Shown piece after piece: positions 37,403 through 47,614 of a stretch of DNA of 64,000 nucleotides. Where the stretch lies: the NCBI RefSeq assembly GCF_003049575.1, contig NZ_PYWI01000013.1, positions 59,276-123,275 on the forward strand, in the 5' to 3' direction. Numbering within the stretch: the stretch's first letter is position 1; every line of letters begins with the position of its first letter. The DNA is from Lysinibacillus parviboronicapiens. Its GTDB lineage: Bacteria; Bacillota; Bacilli; Bacillales_A; Planococcaceae. A program made the position numbers and the translations under genes. Under the pieces are notes generated by a model that worked only from the letters and a program-made list of their open reading frames with translations, had not been told where the DNA came from and did not search any database.

Positions 37403-37861
37403 ATGGATAAAGAATACATGAACATAGACTATACACAGATTTGTGTGTGTGCCAACCTTAGAAAAAAAACAAGAGTTGTTACGCAAATGTATGACAAATT
37501 GCTCCAACCTACCAATTTAAAAATCACCCAATATTCCATGTTGGCAAATATTGATCATCAGCAGGCGGTTTCTATAAGCAAATTAGGGGAGATTCTGTTA
37601 CTTGACCAAACTACAATTACACGTAATGTCAATTTATTGAAACAAAGTGGCTATGTTGCTATTACGCGAGATAAGCAAGATGCTCGAACCAAAATTTTAT
37701 CACTAACTGATGTAGGTATTGCAAAATTAAAGGAAGCAACTCCTATTTGGCACGAAATACAGGAAAAAATTATTAATGACATTGGCCCTGAAAAATATAA
37801 GGATTTCTACGAAACACTAAGACACATACAAAAAATAATCAAATCCTATGATAACTACTAG
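37403..37861 (+). CDS. MarR-family regulator
   Basis: A 152-aa winged-helix protein. The recognition helix and wing are in LGEILLLDQTTITRNVNLLKQSGYVAITRDKQDARTKILSLT in outline (about residues 63-104), with the conserved D-R wing motif. Two Cys near the N-terminus (ICVCANLRKKTR) might sense oxidants or electrophiles. Ribosome site AAAGGAG precedes the ATG. The likely targets are the palindromes between it and the MFS gene. Confidence 0.9.
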   Translation: MDKEYMNIDYTQICVCANLRKKTRVVTQMYDKLLQPTNLKITQYSMLANIDHQQAVSISKLGEILLLDQTTITRNVNLLKQSGYVAITRDKQDARTKILSLTDVGIAKLKEATPIWHEIQEKIINDIGPEKYKDFYETLRHIQKIIKSYDNY

Positions 37862-37877
37862 TTAATATTAATTAAAT

Positions 37878-37922
37878 AAATGGCTGTCTATAAGTTTTTT
37901 CACTTATATGACAGCCATTTTT
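37878..37922. terminator. Two-way terminator between marR and apt
   Basis: AAATGGCTGTC pairs with GACAGCCATTT, with inner ATAAG/CTTAT pairing and T-runs on both strands. Confidence 0.85.
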
Positions 37923-37928
37923 CATAAT

Positions 37929-38441
37929 TTAATATTGAATTAATGTCTTGATACTTAAATCGCCAAGTTTTGCACGACCATTTAGTTCAGTTAGCTCGAT
38001 TAGGAATGCACAGCCGACAACCTCACCGCCCAATTCTTCTATTAAACGAACAGTCGCTTCCACAGTACCGCCAGTTGCAAGTAAATCATCACAGATTAAG
38101 ACTTTTTGGCCTGGCTTAATAGCATCTTTGTGCATAGTAAGCGTATCTTTACCATATTCAAGACCATAGTCAGCACTTACCACTTCACGAGGTAATTTTC
38201 CTGGTTTACGAACAGGGGCAAAGCCAATTTCAAGTGCATAAGCGACTGGACAACCGATGATGAAGCCACGCGCTTCAGGACCTACGATAATTTCCGCGCC
38301 CACTTCTTTTGCGTAAGCGACGATTTGGTCAGTAGCATATTTGTATGCTTGTCCGTTATCCATAATTGTTGTAATATCCTTGAAGCTGATGCCTTCTTTT
38401 GGCCAGTTCTCAACTGTTGTTACGTATTGCTTTAAATCCAT
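37929..38441 (-). CDS. apt: Adenine phosphoribosyltransferase
   Basis: A 170-aa type-I phosphoribosyltransferase that salvages adenine to AMP. Motifs: [50 protein letters not shown], and the PRPP loop [16 protein letters not shown]. It follows recJ by 33 bp, as in other Bacillales. Confidence 0.97.
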   Translation of the reverse strand: MDLKQYVTTVENWPKEGISFKDITTIMDNGQAYKYATDQIVAYAKEVGAEIIVGPEARGFIIGCPVAYALEIGFAPVRKPGKLPREVVSADYGLEYGKDTLTMHKDAIKPGQKVLICDDLLATGGTVEATVRLIEELGGEVVGCAFLIELTELNGRAKLGDLSIKTLIQY

Positions 38442-38474
38442 TTCGATGTTCCTCCTACGAAACTTTTTCGTATA

Positions 38475-40793
38475 TTAATGTATTCGTTCATCAAACCATT
38501 GCTTTAACTCTATATAAGGTGCATAGACAAGCTTTTGCTCTATATCAATCTGTTCTGAACGTTGTTTGTAAGACGGTGCTTCCGTAAGCGCTGTTTTTGG
38601 TGCATTCACGTTGACAGTCGTCAGTCCACTCTCCATTTTAACAAAATCAAGCTCAAAAAACACCTGTGTCATAAATTTTAATGCCTCTAACGGCCAGCCT
38701 GTATGCTTTGCTAAGTCTGGTAAGTGCATATTTAATGGGAATGCTGGACGGTTTTTCAAAAATTTGTAATACCAAGCAAATTGCTCACGTGTAGGCATCC
38801 CATTGAAATACTGTGAATCAGGCATATAGAAATGCGCATAAATACGAGAAGGCGCTGTTTTTTGCAACACATTTTCTAACAATTGAACATTTTGTGGCAA
38901 ATCTAATAACACTATATAACTTGTTTGCGACACGTTTGCAAGTGTTGCCTCCACAAACAAAATTGGCACGCCAAGAAGCGACTGATAATATGTCACCGTC
39001 TCGGGACGGAATGCTATAAAAGTTGCCTCCTCTTTTGGTACAGTATTTAACCAACGTGAAGTTTGACGAATGCCACGAATATCAAATAATTGCCACTCTG
39101 TTGTTTGCACGTCCTCAATCATAAACTGAGGCTTTTTACGCCCTTGCCACTCATTAATTTGAAGATCACCAATAAAGGATACTTTAATGCCATATGTCAG
39201 TTCGTCATGCAGATGCCCTTTATGAAAGCCAACGCTATCCAATTTTTCATAGCCATCAGTTAATTCCATTTTAATATGATTTTCAGCTGCGCCAATTTTA
39301 CGCATTGCGGCTATTTCGACATCTTCAAGTACATAAACAGGTTTCGGGAATTCGGTACCAAACGGGCCAAGCTTGGCAATTTCTTCAATAGCGTCCGCTG
39401 AAATTTCATCAATTTTAAGCGGAATATCAATATTGAGTACAGGTGTCAATTGATCTTCAGTTAAACAAGCTTTTGCCTGTGCATCTAATCTTGCTCGCAG
39501 TTCATCTACATGCTCAATGGGTAAAGTCATACCTGCGGCCATCGGATGTCCCCCAAAATGAGGTAAAATATCTCGATTTTTCGCCAGTTCATTAAACAGA
39601 TGGAAACCATCGATACTACGTGCCGATCCTTTCGCAGTACCTTTCTCAGAGTCTAGTGATAGTACAATAGTCGGACGATAATAAAGCTCAACAAGACGAG
39701 AAGCTACAATCCCGACAACACCGGCATTCCAGCCTTCTCCAGCAACAACTAAGACCAGTGATTCGCTAATTTTTTCGTCTGCTTCAATTAATGCAATCGC
39801 TTCATCTGTAATACTCTTCACAATATCTTTGCGCTCCGTATTACTGGCATTTAGCTTTTTCGCTAATGCCGATGCTTTGCTACCATCCTCGGCCATTAGT
39901 AGTTCTACACCAGGCGCTGCTTCGCCTAAACGGCCAATTGCATTTAAACGCGGACCAAAGTAAAAACCAATTGTTTCTTCATTAATCTTTGATTGCTCTG
40001 CACTTGCTACCTCACACATTGCCTGTACCCATGGACTTAGTGAACGACGCATTTCTTCAATTCCACGTTTGACAAGATAACGATTTTCATCGACTAACGG
40101 CACTAAATCAGCCACCGTACCAATCGCCACAAACTCAAATAAATGCGTTGGCAGTTCCCCGTACAAAGCATGTGCTAACTTAAAAGCTACTCCCACCCCT
40201 GCTAGTTCGCCAAATGGATAATGCCCCTCTGGCACACGAGGATGTAAAATAATATCCGCTGGCGGTAGTTCCTCACCAGGCTCATGGTGATCTGTGACAA
40301 TGACATCCATACCAAGCTCCTTCGCCACACGAATGGGCTCAATGCCTGAAATACCATTATCGACAGTAATAATTAATTGCACGCCTTCTGTATGTGCCTC
40401 ACGGAATAATGCTTCATTCGGGCCATAGCCGTGCAAGAAACGGTTTGGAATTTTAAACGATACATCTGCACCAAGGTCTAGTAACACATTGAACATCACG
40501 GTCGTACTTGTGACACCATCTGCATCATAATCACCATATATTAATATCTTTTCGCCGTTTTCAAGTGCTTGTTTGATACGTGCCACTGCTTCTGCCATAC
40601 CATGCATTAAAAACGGGTCATGAATATTTACTTCAGTCATATTTAGTAAACTTTCTGCTGCTGCAGAAGTTTCACAGCCACGTGCAGCTAAAATTTTTGC
40701 CGCAATCGCAGAAATTTGTAAGTCATTTTGTAATGCTTGTACAAGTTGTGCATCTGGACGCTCCACTTGCCATCTCTTTTTTGATAGAATCAT
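38475..40793 (-). CDS. recJ: Single-strand-specific exonuclease RecJ
   Basis: A 772-aa DHH-family 5'-3' exonuclease. Motif I is LIYGDYDADGVTSTTVM, motif II ITVDNGISG, motif III DVIVTDHHEPGEELPPADIILHPR, motif IV AGVGVAFKLAHAL; DHHA1 marks are FGGHPMAAGMTL; an OB part and the long C-terminal extension of Bacillales RecJ follow. Ribosome site GAGGAAGTG precedes the ATG. Roles: recombination and mismatch or base-excision repair. Confidence 0.97.
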   Translation of the reverse strand: MILSKKRWQVERPDAQLVQALQNDLQISAIAAKILAARGCETSAAAESLLNMTEVNIHDPFLMHGMAEAVARIKQALENGEKILIYGDYDADGVTSTTVMFNVLLDLGADVSFKIPNRFLHGYGPNEALFREAHTEGVQLIITVDNGISGIEPIRVAKELGMDVIVTDHHEPGEELPPADIILHPRVPEGHYPFGELAGVGVAFKLAHALYGELPTHLFEFVAIGTVADLVPLVDENRYLVKRGIEEMRRSLSPWVQAMCEVASAEQSKINEETIGFYFGPRLNAIGRLGEAAPGVELLMAEDGSKASALAKKLNASNTERKDIVKSITDEAIALIEADEKISESLVLVVAGEGWNAGVVGIVASRLVELYYRPTIVLSLDSEKGTAKGSARSIDGFHLFNELAKNRDILPHFGGHPMAAGMTLPIEHVDELRARLDAQAKACLTEDQLTPVLNIDIPLKIDEISADAIEEIAKLGPFGTEFPKPVYVLEDVEIAAMRKIGAAENHIKMELTDGYEKLDSVGFHKGHLHDELTYGIKVSFIGDLQINEWQGRKKPQFMIEDVQTTEWQLFDIRGIRQTSRWLNTVPKEEATFIAFRPETVTYYQSLLGVPILFVEATLANVSQTSYIVLLDLPQNVQLLENVLQKTAPSRIYAHFYMPDSQYFNGMPTREQFAWYYKFLKNRPAFPLNMHLPDLAKHTGWPLEALKFMTQVFFELDFVKMESGLTTVNVNAPKTALTEAPSYKQRSEQIDIEQKLVYAPYIELKQWFDERIH

Positions 40794-40881
40794 TTTTTCA
40801 CTTCCTCACGAAGGCTATTATACCGAAAATCAAGCAGGGACGCTATCCGTCAGTTTGACAGTTCTATCCGTCTACAACCTA

Positions 40882-40912
40882 AAAAAGCCTACTCTGTTAA
40901 AGAGTAGACTTC
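40882..40912 (-). terminator. Terminator of the trp operon, overlapping the trpA stop
   Basis: On the minus strand AAGTCTACTCT pairs with AGAGTAGGCTT (G-U and one mismatch) and T residues follow. The TAA stop of trpA (40899-40897) lies in the 5-nt loop, so terminator and coding end are merged. Confidence 0.8.
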
Positions 40913-41688
40913 TCTCGCATATTTTTAGAGGCAGCCACCAGTGCTTCCACCTTACCAAAATCGCCTTCATGTAATGCCGTAACAATGGCACTGCCAACAA
41001 TCACCCCGTCACCTAGTTCGCCCATGCTCACCACTTGTTCTGGTGTCGATATCCCAAAACCTACCAACACTGGAATGTGGCTCGATTCACGTAATCGCGC
41101 AAAATGTCCTGCTAAATCATCCGCAAAACTTGCACGTGTCCCTGTAATACCGTTTACTGTTACAGCATAGACAAAACCTTGGCTTGCTGTGGCGATACGC
41201 GCAATTCGCTCGGGTGGACTAGTTAATGATACAAGCTGTACAATATCCACGCCGTGTGGATTTAACTTTTCGCGTAAAATAGCACTTTCCTCTAGTGGTA
41301 CGTCAGGTACAATCAAGCCTTTAACACCAGCTGCCAGACAAGCCTCCGCAAAGGATACTAATCCATAGGCCAATACAGGATTAAAATACGTCATCACCAC
41401 TAACGGGACTGTTATTTCTTCACGGAATACAGCAAGTGTTTCTAACACTTTGCGCAATGTCACCCCTTCCGCTAAAGCACGCTCACCTGCCTGTTCAATT
41501 GTCGGTCCATCTGCTACAGGATCAGTAAATGGAATACCCACTTCAATCGCAGTGACTCCCAATTTTTGTAGCTTCAAGATAGTTGGTTTTATTGTTGAAA
41601 GTCCTCCATCGCCTGCCATGATATACGGCACAAAGGCTTTATTACCTGCTATTTTTACTTGCTCAATTGCCTGCTGTAATGTTGTCAT
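40897..41688 (-). CDS. trpA: Tryptophan synthase alpha subunit
   Basis: A 263-aa TIM barrel that cleaves indole-3-glycerol phosphate. The catalytic Glu is in [22 protein letters not shown] and the catalytic Asp in the same block; [40 protein letters not shown] and [10 protein letters not shown] follow. It overlaps trpB by 4 bp. Sequence looks fully functional. Confidence 0.98.
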   Translation of the reverse strand: MTTLQQAIEQVKIAGNKAFVPYIMAGDGGLSTIKPTILKLQKLGVTAIEVGIPFTDPVADGPTIEQAGERALAEGVTLRKVLETLAVFREEITVPLVVMTYFNPVLAYGLVSFAEACLAAGVKGLIVPDVPLEESAILREKLNPHGVDIVQLVSLTSPPERIARIATASQGFVYAVTVNGITGTRASFADDLAGHFARLRESSHIPVLVGFGISTPEQVVSMGELGDGVIVGSAIVTALHEGDFGKVEALVAASKNMREKSTL

Positions 41689-42896
41689 GATACCCCACCT
41701 CCAAGTACTGCGTTGACTGTATGAACATCCTTATCACCACGACCCGATAAGCAAACAACAATGATGTCGTCCACACGCATCGTTTTTGCAAGCTTTGTTG
41801 TATAAGCAATCGCATGAGAACTTTCCAGAGCTGGTAAAATGCCTTCAGTCCGGCATAGCAATTGCAAACCCTCCAGTGCTTCACTATCTGTAATTGAATC
41901 GAATTTCGCACGACCAATATCGTGTAAATAACAATGTTCTGGTCCCTTTCCTGGATAATCAAGGCCCGCTGAAATTGAATGCGCTTCCTGAATAAAGCCA
42001 TCTTCATCCTGCAATAAATACATGTAAGCACCATGTAAGACACCTAGCTGTCCCCCTGCAATGGCGGCTGCATGCTCGCCTGTTTCAATGCCATTACCTG
42101 CTGCCTCGACACCATACAAGGCAACCTTGTCATCATCTACAAATGGATGGAACATCCCAATGGCGTTACTCCCTCCCCCAATACAAGCAACAACAGCATC
42201 AGGTAAACGCCCTTCTTTATCTAAAATTTGTGCGCGTGTTTCATTACCAATAACGCGCTGGAAATCTCGCACAATTTTCGGAAACGGATGTGGCCCTAAA
42301 GCCGAGCCCAAAATATAATGGGTATCCTCGACATTTGTCACCCAATAGCGTAAGGCTGCATTAACTGCGTCTTTCAAAGTTTTTGAACCAGTTTCAACAG
42401 ATTCGACTTTTGTGCCGAGTAACTCCATCCGGAAAACATTTAACTGCTGACGTTTAATATCCTCGGCCCCCATAAAGACCACACACTCAAGATTTAATAA
42501 CGCACAAGCCGTCGCAGTCGCTACACCATGCTGACCCGCTCCTGTTTCAGCTACAATTTTCTTTTTCCCCATTCGTTTTGCGAGTAACGCTTGCCCGATG
42601 GCATTGTTAATTTTATGAGCACCTGTATGGTTTAAATCTTCGCGCTTTAAGTATATTTTTGCACCGCCAAGTACTTTCGTTAAGTTTTCTGCAAAATAAA
42701 GTGGTGTTTCACGACCTACATATTCTTTTAAATAATAGGCCAGCTCATCTGAAAACACTTTGTCGGCCATCGCTTCGTCATAAGCCAATTCTAATTCCAA
42801 CAGTGCTGTCATTAACGTTTCTGGAACAAACTGTCCACCAAATTTTCCGTAGCGCCCTTCCTTTGTCGGCACGCTATTTGCAATCGTTTTCGTCAT
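41685..42896 (-). CDS. trpB: Tryptophan synthase beta subunit
   Basis: A 403-aa PLP enzyme joining indole and serine. The PLP Lys is in [23 protein letters not shown] (outline), the substrate loop in [15 protein letters not shown], the phosphate cradle in [14 protein letters not shown], and the late ESSHAIAY and CLSGRGDKD blocks are present. It overlaps trpA and trpF by 4 bp each. Confidence 0.98.
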   Translation of the reverse strand: MTKTIANSVPTKEGRYGKFGGQFVPETLMTALLELELAYDEAMADKVFSDELAYYLKEYVGRETPLYFAENLTKVLGGAKIYLKREDLNHTGAHKINNAIGQALLAKRMGKKKIVAETGAGQHGVATATACALLNLECVVFMGAEDIKRQQLNVFRMELLGTKVESVETGSKTLKDAVNAALRYWVTNVEDTHYILGSALGPHPFPKIVRDFQRVIGNETRAQILDKEGRLPDAVVACIGGGSNAIGMFHPFVDDDKVALYGVEAAGNGIETGEHAAAIAGGQLGVLHGAYMYLLQDEDGFIQEAHSISAGLDYPGKGPEHCYLHDIGRAKFDSITDSEALEGLQLLCRTEGILPALESSHAIAYTTKLAKTMRVDDIIVVCLSGRGDKDVHTVNAVLGGGVS

Positions 42897-43510
42897 GTTA
42901 CTCTCTCCTTTTTTACTAGCTGCAAAAATGCGACTATTTTTGCTATATCTTTGACACCTTCTGTCTCGACACCACTTGAAACATCTACCATAGACGGCGA
43001 CACAAGTGACAGTGCTTCCTCGATATTTTCTACCTTCAAGCCACCTGCAAGAATTAGTTTTTCATGAGGAATGCCCGCTGCTTTAAGGAGCGTCCAGTCA
43101 AATGTATGGCCACTACCTCCTTTATAATCCGTGCCAGGTGCATCAAATAAATAATAATCGACATCATAACATGCAGCTTTTTGTACATCCTCCGCACAAT
43201 GAACTGATAGGACTTTAATAGCGGGATACCCTTGTTCTCGAATAAAATCAGGTGTTTCCTCCCCATGATATTGCACATAATCTAATGGCACTTCATTCAC
43301 TGCGGCCTGAAGTTCTTCAGATGTGGGATTGACAAAAACACCAATTTTCAAGACCCCTTCAGGCACATACTTTGCTAATTCACGAGCCTGTTCAATCGAC
43401 ACTAGACGCTTGCTCGGTGCAAAAACAAAACCTATTGCATCCGCGCCGGCCTGCACCGCCGCTTGCACATGTTGCACTTCCTTCAAACCACAAATTTTCA
43501 CCTTTGTCAT
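42893..43510 (-). CDS. trpF: Phosphoribosylanthranilate isomerase
   Basis: A 205-aa TIM barrel. The catalytic Cys is in [12 protein letters not shown] and the catalytic Asp in [42 protein letters not shown]-like ([11 protein letters not shown]), [14 protein letters not shown] and [14 protein letters not shown] follow. Fits the trp operon order. Confidence 0.97.
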   Translation of the reverse strand: MTKVKICGLKEVQHVQAAVQAGADAIGFVFAPSKRLVSIEQARELAKYVPEGVLKIGVFVNPTSEELQAAVNEVPLDYVQYHGEETPDFIREQGYPAIKVLSVHCAEDVQKAACYDVDYYLFDAPGTDYKGGSGHTFDWTLLKAAGIPHEKLILAGGLKVENIEEALSLVSPSMVDVSSGVETEGVKDIAKIVAFLQLVKKERVT

Positions 43511-44298
43511 ACAGATGCACCGGCTTTACTTACTTGTAAGCTCCTTAAGGCTGCTCCTGCATCGCCACTACGCATTAACGACTCACCTACAAGAACACCA
43601 CTAGCCCCTATCGCCGCCACTGTCTGGGCATCGTCTGTTGTCCAAATACCACTTTCACTAATGAGCACGCGCTCTTCATCAAATGGAAAGGCTTCGGCAA
43701 TTTCACGTGTACGCTCTAGACTCACTTCAAATGACCGTAAATCGCGATTATTGACACCAATTAATCTAGCACCGACAGCAATAGCTCGTTCAAGCTCCCG
43801 GATATCATGCACCTCTACTAATATTTCTAGCCCTAAACTTGTGGCATAGCTATATAAGTCACGGAAAAGCTCGTCTTCTAAGGCTGCCACAATCAGTAAA
43901 ATAATTGATGCACCTGATGCTTTGGCAAATCGAATTTGTACACGGTCAATCATGAAGTCTTTACAAAGAATTGGTGTATTAACTGCATGCGCTACGGCTG
44001 CTAAATCATTAAACGAGCCTTTGAAAAACGCCTTATCTGTTAACACAGAAATTGCTGCTGCCCCAGCCTCTGCATAAATTTTTGCCTGTTTGACCGGATC
44101 TACCCCTTCGGCAATTACGCCCTTCGAAGGCGATGCACGCTTCATCTCAGCAATAACTTGCAATGTCTGTGATTTTCGTAATGTTTCAAACAAAGACATC
44201 CGCTTTTTTTCTATGAAGTTTGCTAATGGGTCAGGCTGTTCAAGTAAAGCTCCAACTTCTAATTTTTTTTGTTCAATAATTTTGTTTAAGATATTCAT
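43507..44298 (-). CDS. trpC: Indole-3-glycerol phosphate synthase
   Basis: A 263-aa TIM barrel. Motifs: VIAEMKRASPSKGVI (substrate Lys), AISVLTDKAFFKGSFNDL, TPILCKDFMIDRVQI (catalytic Lys), LEILVEVHDIRELERA, IGVNNRDLRSFEVSLERT and LISESGIWT. Start and stop overlap both neighbours by 4 bp. Confidence 0.97.
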   Translation of the reverse strand: MNILNKIIEQKKLEVGALLEQPDPLANFIEKKRMSLFETLRKSQTLQVIAEMKRASPSKGVIAEGVDPVKQAKIYAEAGAAAISVLTDKAFFKGSFNDLAAVAHAVNTPILCKDFMIDRVQIRFAKASGASIILLIVAALEDELFRDLYSYATSLGLEILVEVHDIRELERAIAVGARLIGVNNRDLRSFEVSLERTREIAEAFPFDEERVLISESGIWTTDDAQTVAAIGASGVLVGESLMRSGDAGAALRSLQVSKAGASV

Positions 44299-45326
44299 TG
44301 CCCTACCTCCACTTCTTTAATTTGCTCACTAAAGGCAACAACTGCCTCTAATTTCTGTAATGCTCGACCGCTCAATATACTATCCTTCGCCATGTCGACA
44401 CCTTCTTTAACGGTTTGGGCGCTACCATAGCAAAACAATCCGATACCAACGTTTAGCAAAACTGTATCAAAGTAAGCACTTTCTTTACCAGCTAGTAATG
44501 TACGCATAATCCTCGCATTTTCTTGTGCATTGCCACCGCGAATTGCTTCTAACGGCGCATAGTTAAGTCCCGCATCCTCCGCCGTTAATGCAAACGGAAT
44601 TAAATCTCCTTTATCTACAAAAACGAAGGTGTTCTGCCCAGCCAATGATGCCTCATCTAACCCTTGCGGACCAGAAACAACCATTGCCCGCTCACGGCCT
44701 AGCATTTGTAAAACAGAAGCATACTCCATGACAAAATTCGGTCGATTAATGCCTGTAAATTGTGTTGATAAAGAAACTGGATTTGTTAACGGACCAACAA
44801 GATTAAAAATGGTTGGCTTGCCAAGGGCACGACGCACCTCACCGATACGTTTTAATTTTGGATGAACATTTGGCGCATATAAAAAGGCAATGCCCTCTTT
44901 TTCCAAAAGCTCAATCGTCTGTTCTATGGAAATATTTGTGTGAATGCCAAGTGCCTCCAAAACATCAGAGCTACCCGAAGCAGAAGAAATTTTACGATTC
45001 CCGTGCTTTGCCATTTTGACACCTGCACCTGCTAATACAAACGCGGATGCAGTACTAATATTAAATGTATTTAAACCATCTCCACCGGTACCGCAATTAT
45101 CCATATAAATATCCGATTTTGCGGGAACATCCAGTGCAAACGACCGCATAACTGTTGCTAATGCCGCCACTTCATATGCTGTTTCACCTTTTAAAGACAA
45201 GTCCGTTAAAAAACTAGCTATTTCACCCTTTGGAGTGTCGTCCTGAAACATCCATTTTGCAACCTCTAACATTTCTTCGTACATTAAATGTTCACGTTGC
45301 CGTACTTTCCCTCGTATCACGTCCAT
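44295..45326 (-). CDS. trpD: Anthranilate phosphoribosyltransferase
   Basis: A 343-aa type-III nucleoside phosphorylase fold enzyme. The PRPP loop is DNCGTGGDGLNTFNIST, the Mg/anthranilate part KHGNRKISSASGSSDVLEALG, then LYAPNVHPKLKRIGEVRRALGKPTIFNLVGPLTNP in outline and VVSGPQGLDEAS. Starts with a TAATG overlap with the trpE stop and a GGAGG upstream, so it is translated well whatever the state of trpE. Sequence is normal. Confidence 0.97.
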   Translation of the reverse strand: MDVIRGKVRQREHLMYEEMLEVAKWMFQDDTPKGEIASFLTDLSLKGETAYEVAALATVMRSFALDVPAKSDIYMDNCGTGGDGLNTFNISTASAFVLAGAGVKMAKHGNRKISSASGSSDVLEALGIHTNISIEQTIELLEKEGIAFLYAPNVHPKLKRIGEVRRALGKPTIFNLVGPLTNPVSLSTQFTGINRPNFVMEYASVLQMLGRERAMVVSGPQGLDEASLAGQNTFVFVDKGDLIPFALTAEDAGLNYAPLEAIRGGNAQENARIMRTLLAGKESAYFDTVLLNVGIGLFCYGSAQTVKEGVDMAKDSILSGRALQKLEAVVAFSEQIKEVEVGQ

Positions 45327-46699
45327 TAATTTGCACCTCCTTCTTTTCCGAGTAATTGTAAAAACAAGCGCTCTTCCTCTTCCACTTTTTTGAGAATTTC
45401 TTGGAAATTACTATATTTCGTAATCGTTACAGTTGTTTGCATATGCATGGTTTCGTTTTCTACGATGATAGATTTCCCTGTTAGCGCAAAATCTAGATGT
45501 CCATTAAAGCCGATAAATCCTAGAGCACCACCAAAAATACCAGCACTTTGAGACATTTTCTTCAACTGATTTTTTGCATGTTCCTTCGGGATACCTGTAG
45601 CAGCGAATGGTGGTAAAGTTGCAGCTAATACATCCAAAGCATGTAGCATCGGTAAAATTTGCCCCTCTACACGTGAAGTCATATGCAGAGCTTGCTTTGA
45701 ACGCTCAATTCTCATGGCATCTATGACTCGAATAGAATCGCGAAAGCATACAGCTTGAAGTTCTTGTTGCATAGCAGTAACTAATACAGCATGTGATTTC
45801 CTCACTTCCACGTTTTCATATAATTTTCGTTCATTTGCTAAGTCCTCTACTTTTGTGAGTCCACGTGAAGAGATTCCTTCAGTAGGGGTCGCAATGACAC
45901 GTTCACCCTTTACTCGAATTAGGCTTTCTGGTGAGGTCCCCAAGACAATATGGTCATCAAACGTTACATAGTACATATAAGGGGCTGGATTTTTTTTACG
46001 TAGTTGACGATAGAGTGCGAAAGCGTCCCCTTGTAAATTGGCTAAAAACTGTTTCGATAGTACGACACGTGCATTTTCATCATCTAAAGAATCTTTTATT
46101 TTTGTTAAAGACATTTCAAAGTGGTCATTAGTTGTTGTATTGCTTGTTTGATAACTACAAATCGAATCCTCACTCTCTCTACCTTTTAACAGCTGCTCAG
46201 CTAATACTTCTAAATTTGGCTCTTTATTCTCAGCATCAATATTTGTATGAATCAATGTCACTTCGTCTGTAACGTGGTCAAAGACAATAATTGTTTCATA
46301 GACATGGAAATGTACATCCGGGAGCTGCATTTCTTCTTGATTGGTTGATAATATTGCCGTTGCACCCTGGCCAACATAACCAACTGCCCCACCTGAAAAT
46401 GGAAATTGTGTTGTGTTGGAAATGCGGGGCATTAAGCGCTTTAATAGTACGAAGAGGTCACCCTTATGTGTATAGGTTTTCTGTGTTTTATAGGAAAATT
46501 CTTGGATTTCATTGCCTATGCCTCTATACGTCTTCCGCGGGTTGGCTCCAATGAACGAGAAACGTCCCGTACTCTCATGCTGTGAGGAACTTTCGAGCAA
46601 AAATTTGTGCGTACCTTGTAAACGTCTAAAAATTAATAGAGGTGTAAGTGAATCACCGTTAATCGTTTTCATCTTTGTTCTTGAACTCGTTGTTTGCAT
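45326..46699 (-). CDS. trpE: TrpE-like chorismate-binding protein, catalytic motifs degenerate
   Basis: A 457-aa protein in the trpE position with recognisable anthranilate synthase I features (HESTGRFSFIGANPRKTY, AVGYVGQGA, VVLSKQFLA, VLGTSPESLIRV). From about residue 270 the catalytic blocks are altered. The usual PIAGTRxRG is PTEGISSRG; the E-E-H-x-MLVDLARND block reads RKSHAVLVTAMQQEL; FPAGTVSGAPK reads LPPFAATGIPK; the QAGAGIVADS chorismate/Mg block reads QTTVTITKYS. The frame is intact and the T-box upstream is intact. It may be inactive or may have changed function. No trpG is nearby. Confidence 0.8.
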   Translation of the reverse strand: MQTTSSRTKMKTINGDSLTPLLIFRRLQGTHKFLLESSSQHESTGRFSFIGANPRKTYRGIGNEIQEFSYKTQKTYTHKGDLFVLLKRLMPRISNTTQFPFSGGAVGYVGQGATAILSTNQEEMQLPDVHFHVYETIIVFDHVTDEVTLIHTNIDAENKEPNLEVLAEQLLKGRESEDSICSYQTSNTTTNDHFEMSLTKIKDSLDDENARVVLSKQFLANLQGDAFALYRQLRKKNPAPYMYYVTFDDHIVLGTSPESLIRVKGERVIATPTEGISSRGLTKVEDLANERKLYENVEVRKSHAVLVTAMQQELQAVCFRDSIRVIDAMRIERSKQALHMTSRVEGQILPMLHALDVLAATLPPFAATGIPKEHAKNQLKKMSQSAGIFGGALGFIGFNGHLDFALTGKSIIVENETMHMQTTVTITKYSNFQEILKKVEEEERLFLQLLGKEGGAN

Positions 46700-46823
46700 A
46701 TAGACTAGTCTCCTTTACTCAAAAATAATTTCATACTAACTGGCTTGGGAAATCCCCAATAAGTGAAGCTTCAATCAGCGGGGTTTTCTTCACCCCTCCT
46801 TTAATTGAACCAATCGGGCTATT

Positions 46824-46885
46824 ACGGTCAGTTGGTCGACCACCTATCTCATTATTCACATTGGGGTGGGCGGCTTACTGACCGT
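46824..46885. repeat. Inverted repeat in the trpE leader
   Basis: ACGGTCAG (46824-46831) and CTGACCGT (46878-46885) enclose 46 bp that hold a GGTCGACC palindrome (46834-46841 region). It lies between the T-box terminator and trpE, so it would be part of the read-through mRNA. Function unknown. Confidence 0.45.
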
Positions 46886-46901
46886 TAATGCAGGAAAACA
46901 C

Positions 46902-47384
46902 AAAAAAGCCCTCTGCAAAAAGGATTTTCCTAATTGCAGAGGACGATCATGACCGCGTTGCCACCTCATATTAGAGCTATGTGCTCTCACTTGTGTGCTT
47001 CATCTATATGGCCTCAGCTAAATGGGCACGTTGCTTTGGAGCATAAAACAGCTCAGCTATACCTGCTGTTTACTTGCTAAAACAAAAATTCCATTTGAGG
47101 CTATAACCTTATCAACGAGTGTTTAAAAATCGCTAAAATAAGGTTGAAGCACCCCCGATAACGTGGGGAATCCGTTCGCTATTATAAATAGCGACTCTCA
47201 TAAGTCCATTCACATAAGCTACAAATCAGTTTACACCACCCACTGACTCTCTTACATTGCACACCTATGCTACTACTCTTATTCAACAATTTCTCAGCTA
47301 TTCTCGACTATACTCTGCTCATCTGTTCTAAGGCTGATCTCGCTCCCGAAACCTTCTACCTGTATCGAACGAAAAGTTAGACTT
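46902..47384 (-). promoter_or_regulatory. T-box riboswitch of the trp operon
   Basis: The leader carries GAGTAGTAGCATAGG (stem I mark), the specifier loop GTGAATGGACTTATGAGAG with TGG (Trp) at 47208-47206, the T-box variant AGGTGGCAACGCGG (46966-46953) and a terminator CCTCTGCAA / TTGCAGAGG with six T residues (46902-46940). Uncharged tRNA-Trp should favour read-through into trpEDCFBA. Confidence 0.93.
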
Positions 47385-47413
47385 ATTCTATGCCAATCCA
47401 TCATAATTGTCAA
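47385..47413 (-). promoter_or_regulatory. Promoter of the trp operon
   Basis: Minus strand consensus TTGACA (47408-47413), 17-bp spacer, TAGAAT (47385-47390), just upstream of T-box stem I. Confidence 0.85.
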
Positions 47414-47614
47414 TTAATTCTGATTAAAATAAGTGATTATATGTAAAAGTAGCAAATGATATGGAGAAGGTAGAATTACCTCTAAAATTCCCTAAGAAAG
47501 CCAGATAAATATCCTATTCTTGAATAATTTCCATGTATTGAACTTATAAAAATATCAAGTTATAGTAATTTCAGAACATAGATTCTTTAATAACCAGAGA
47601 AAGTAGGAACGTAA

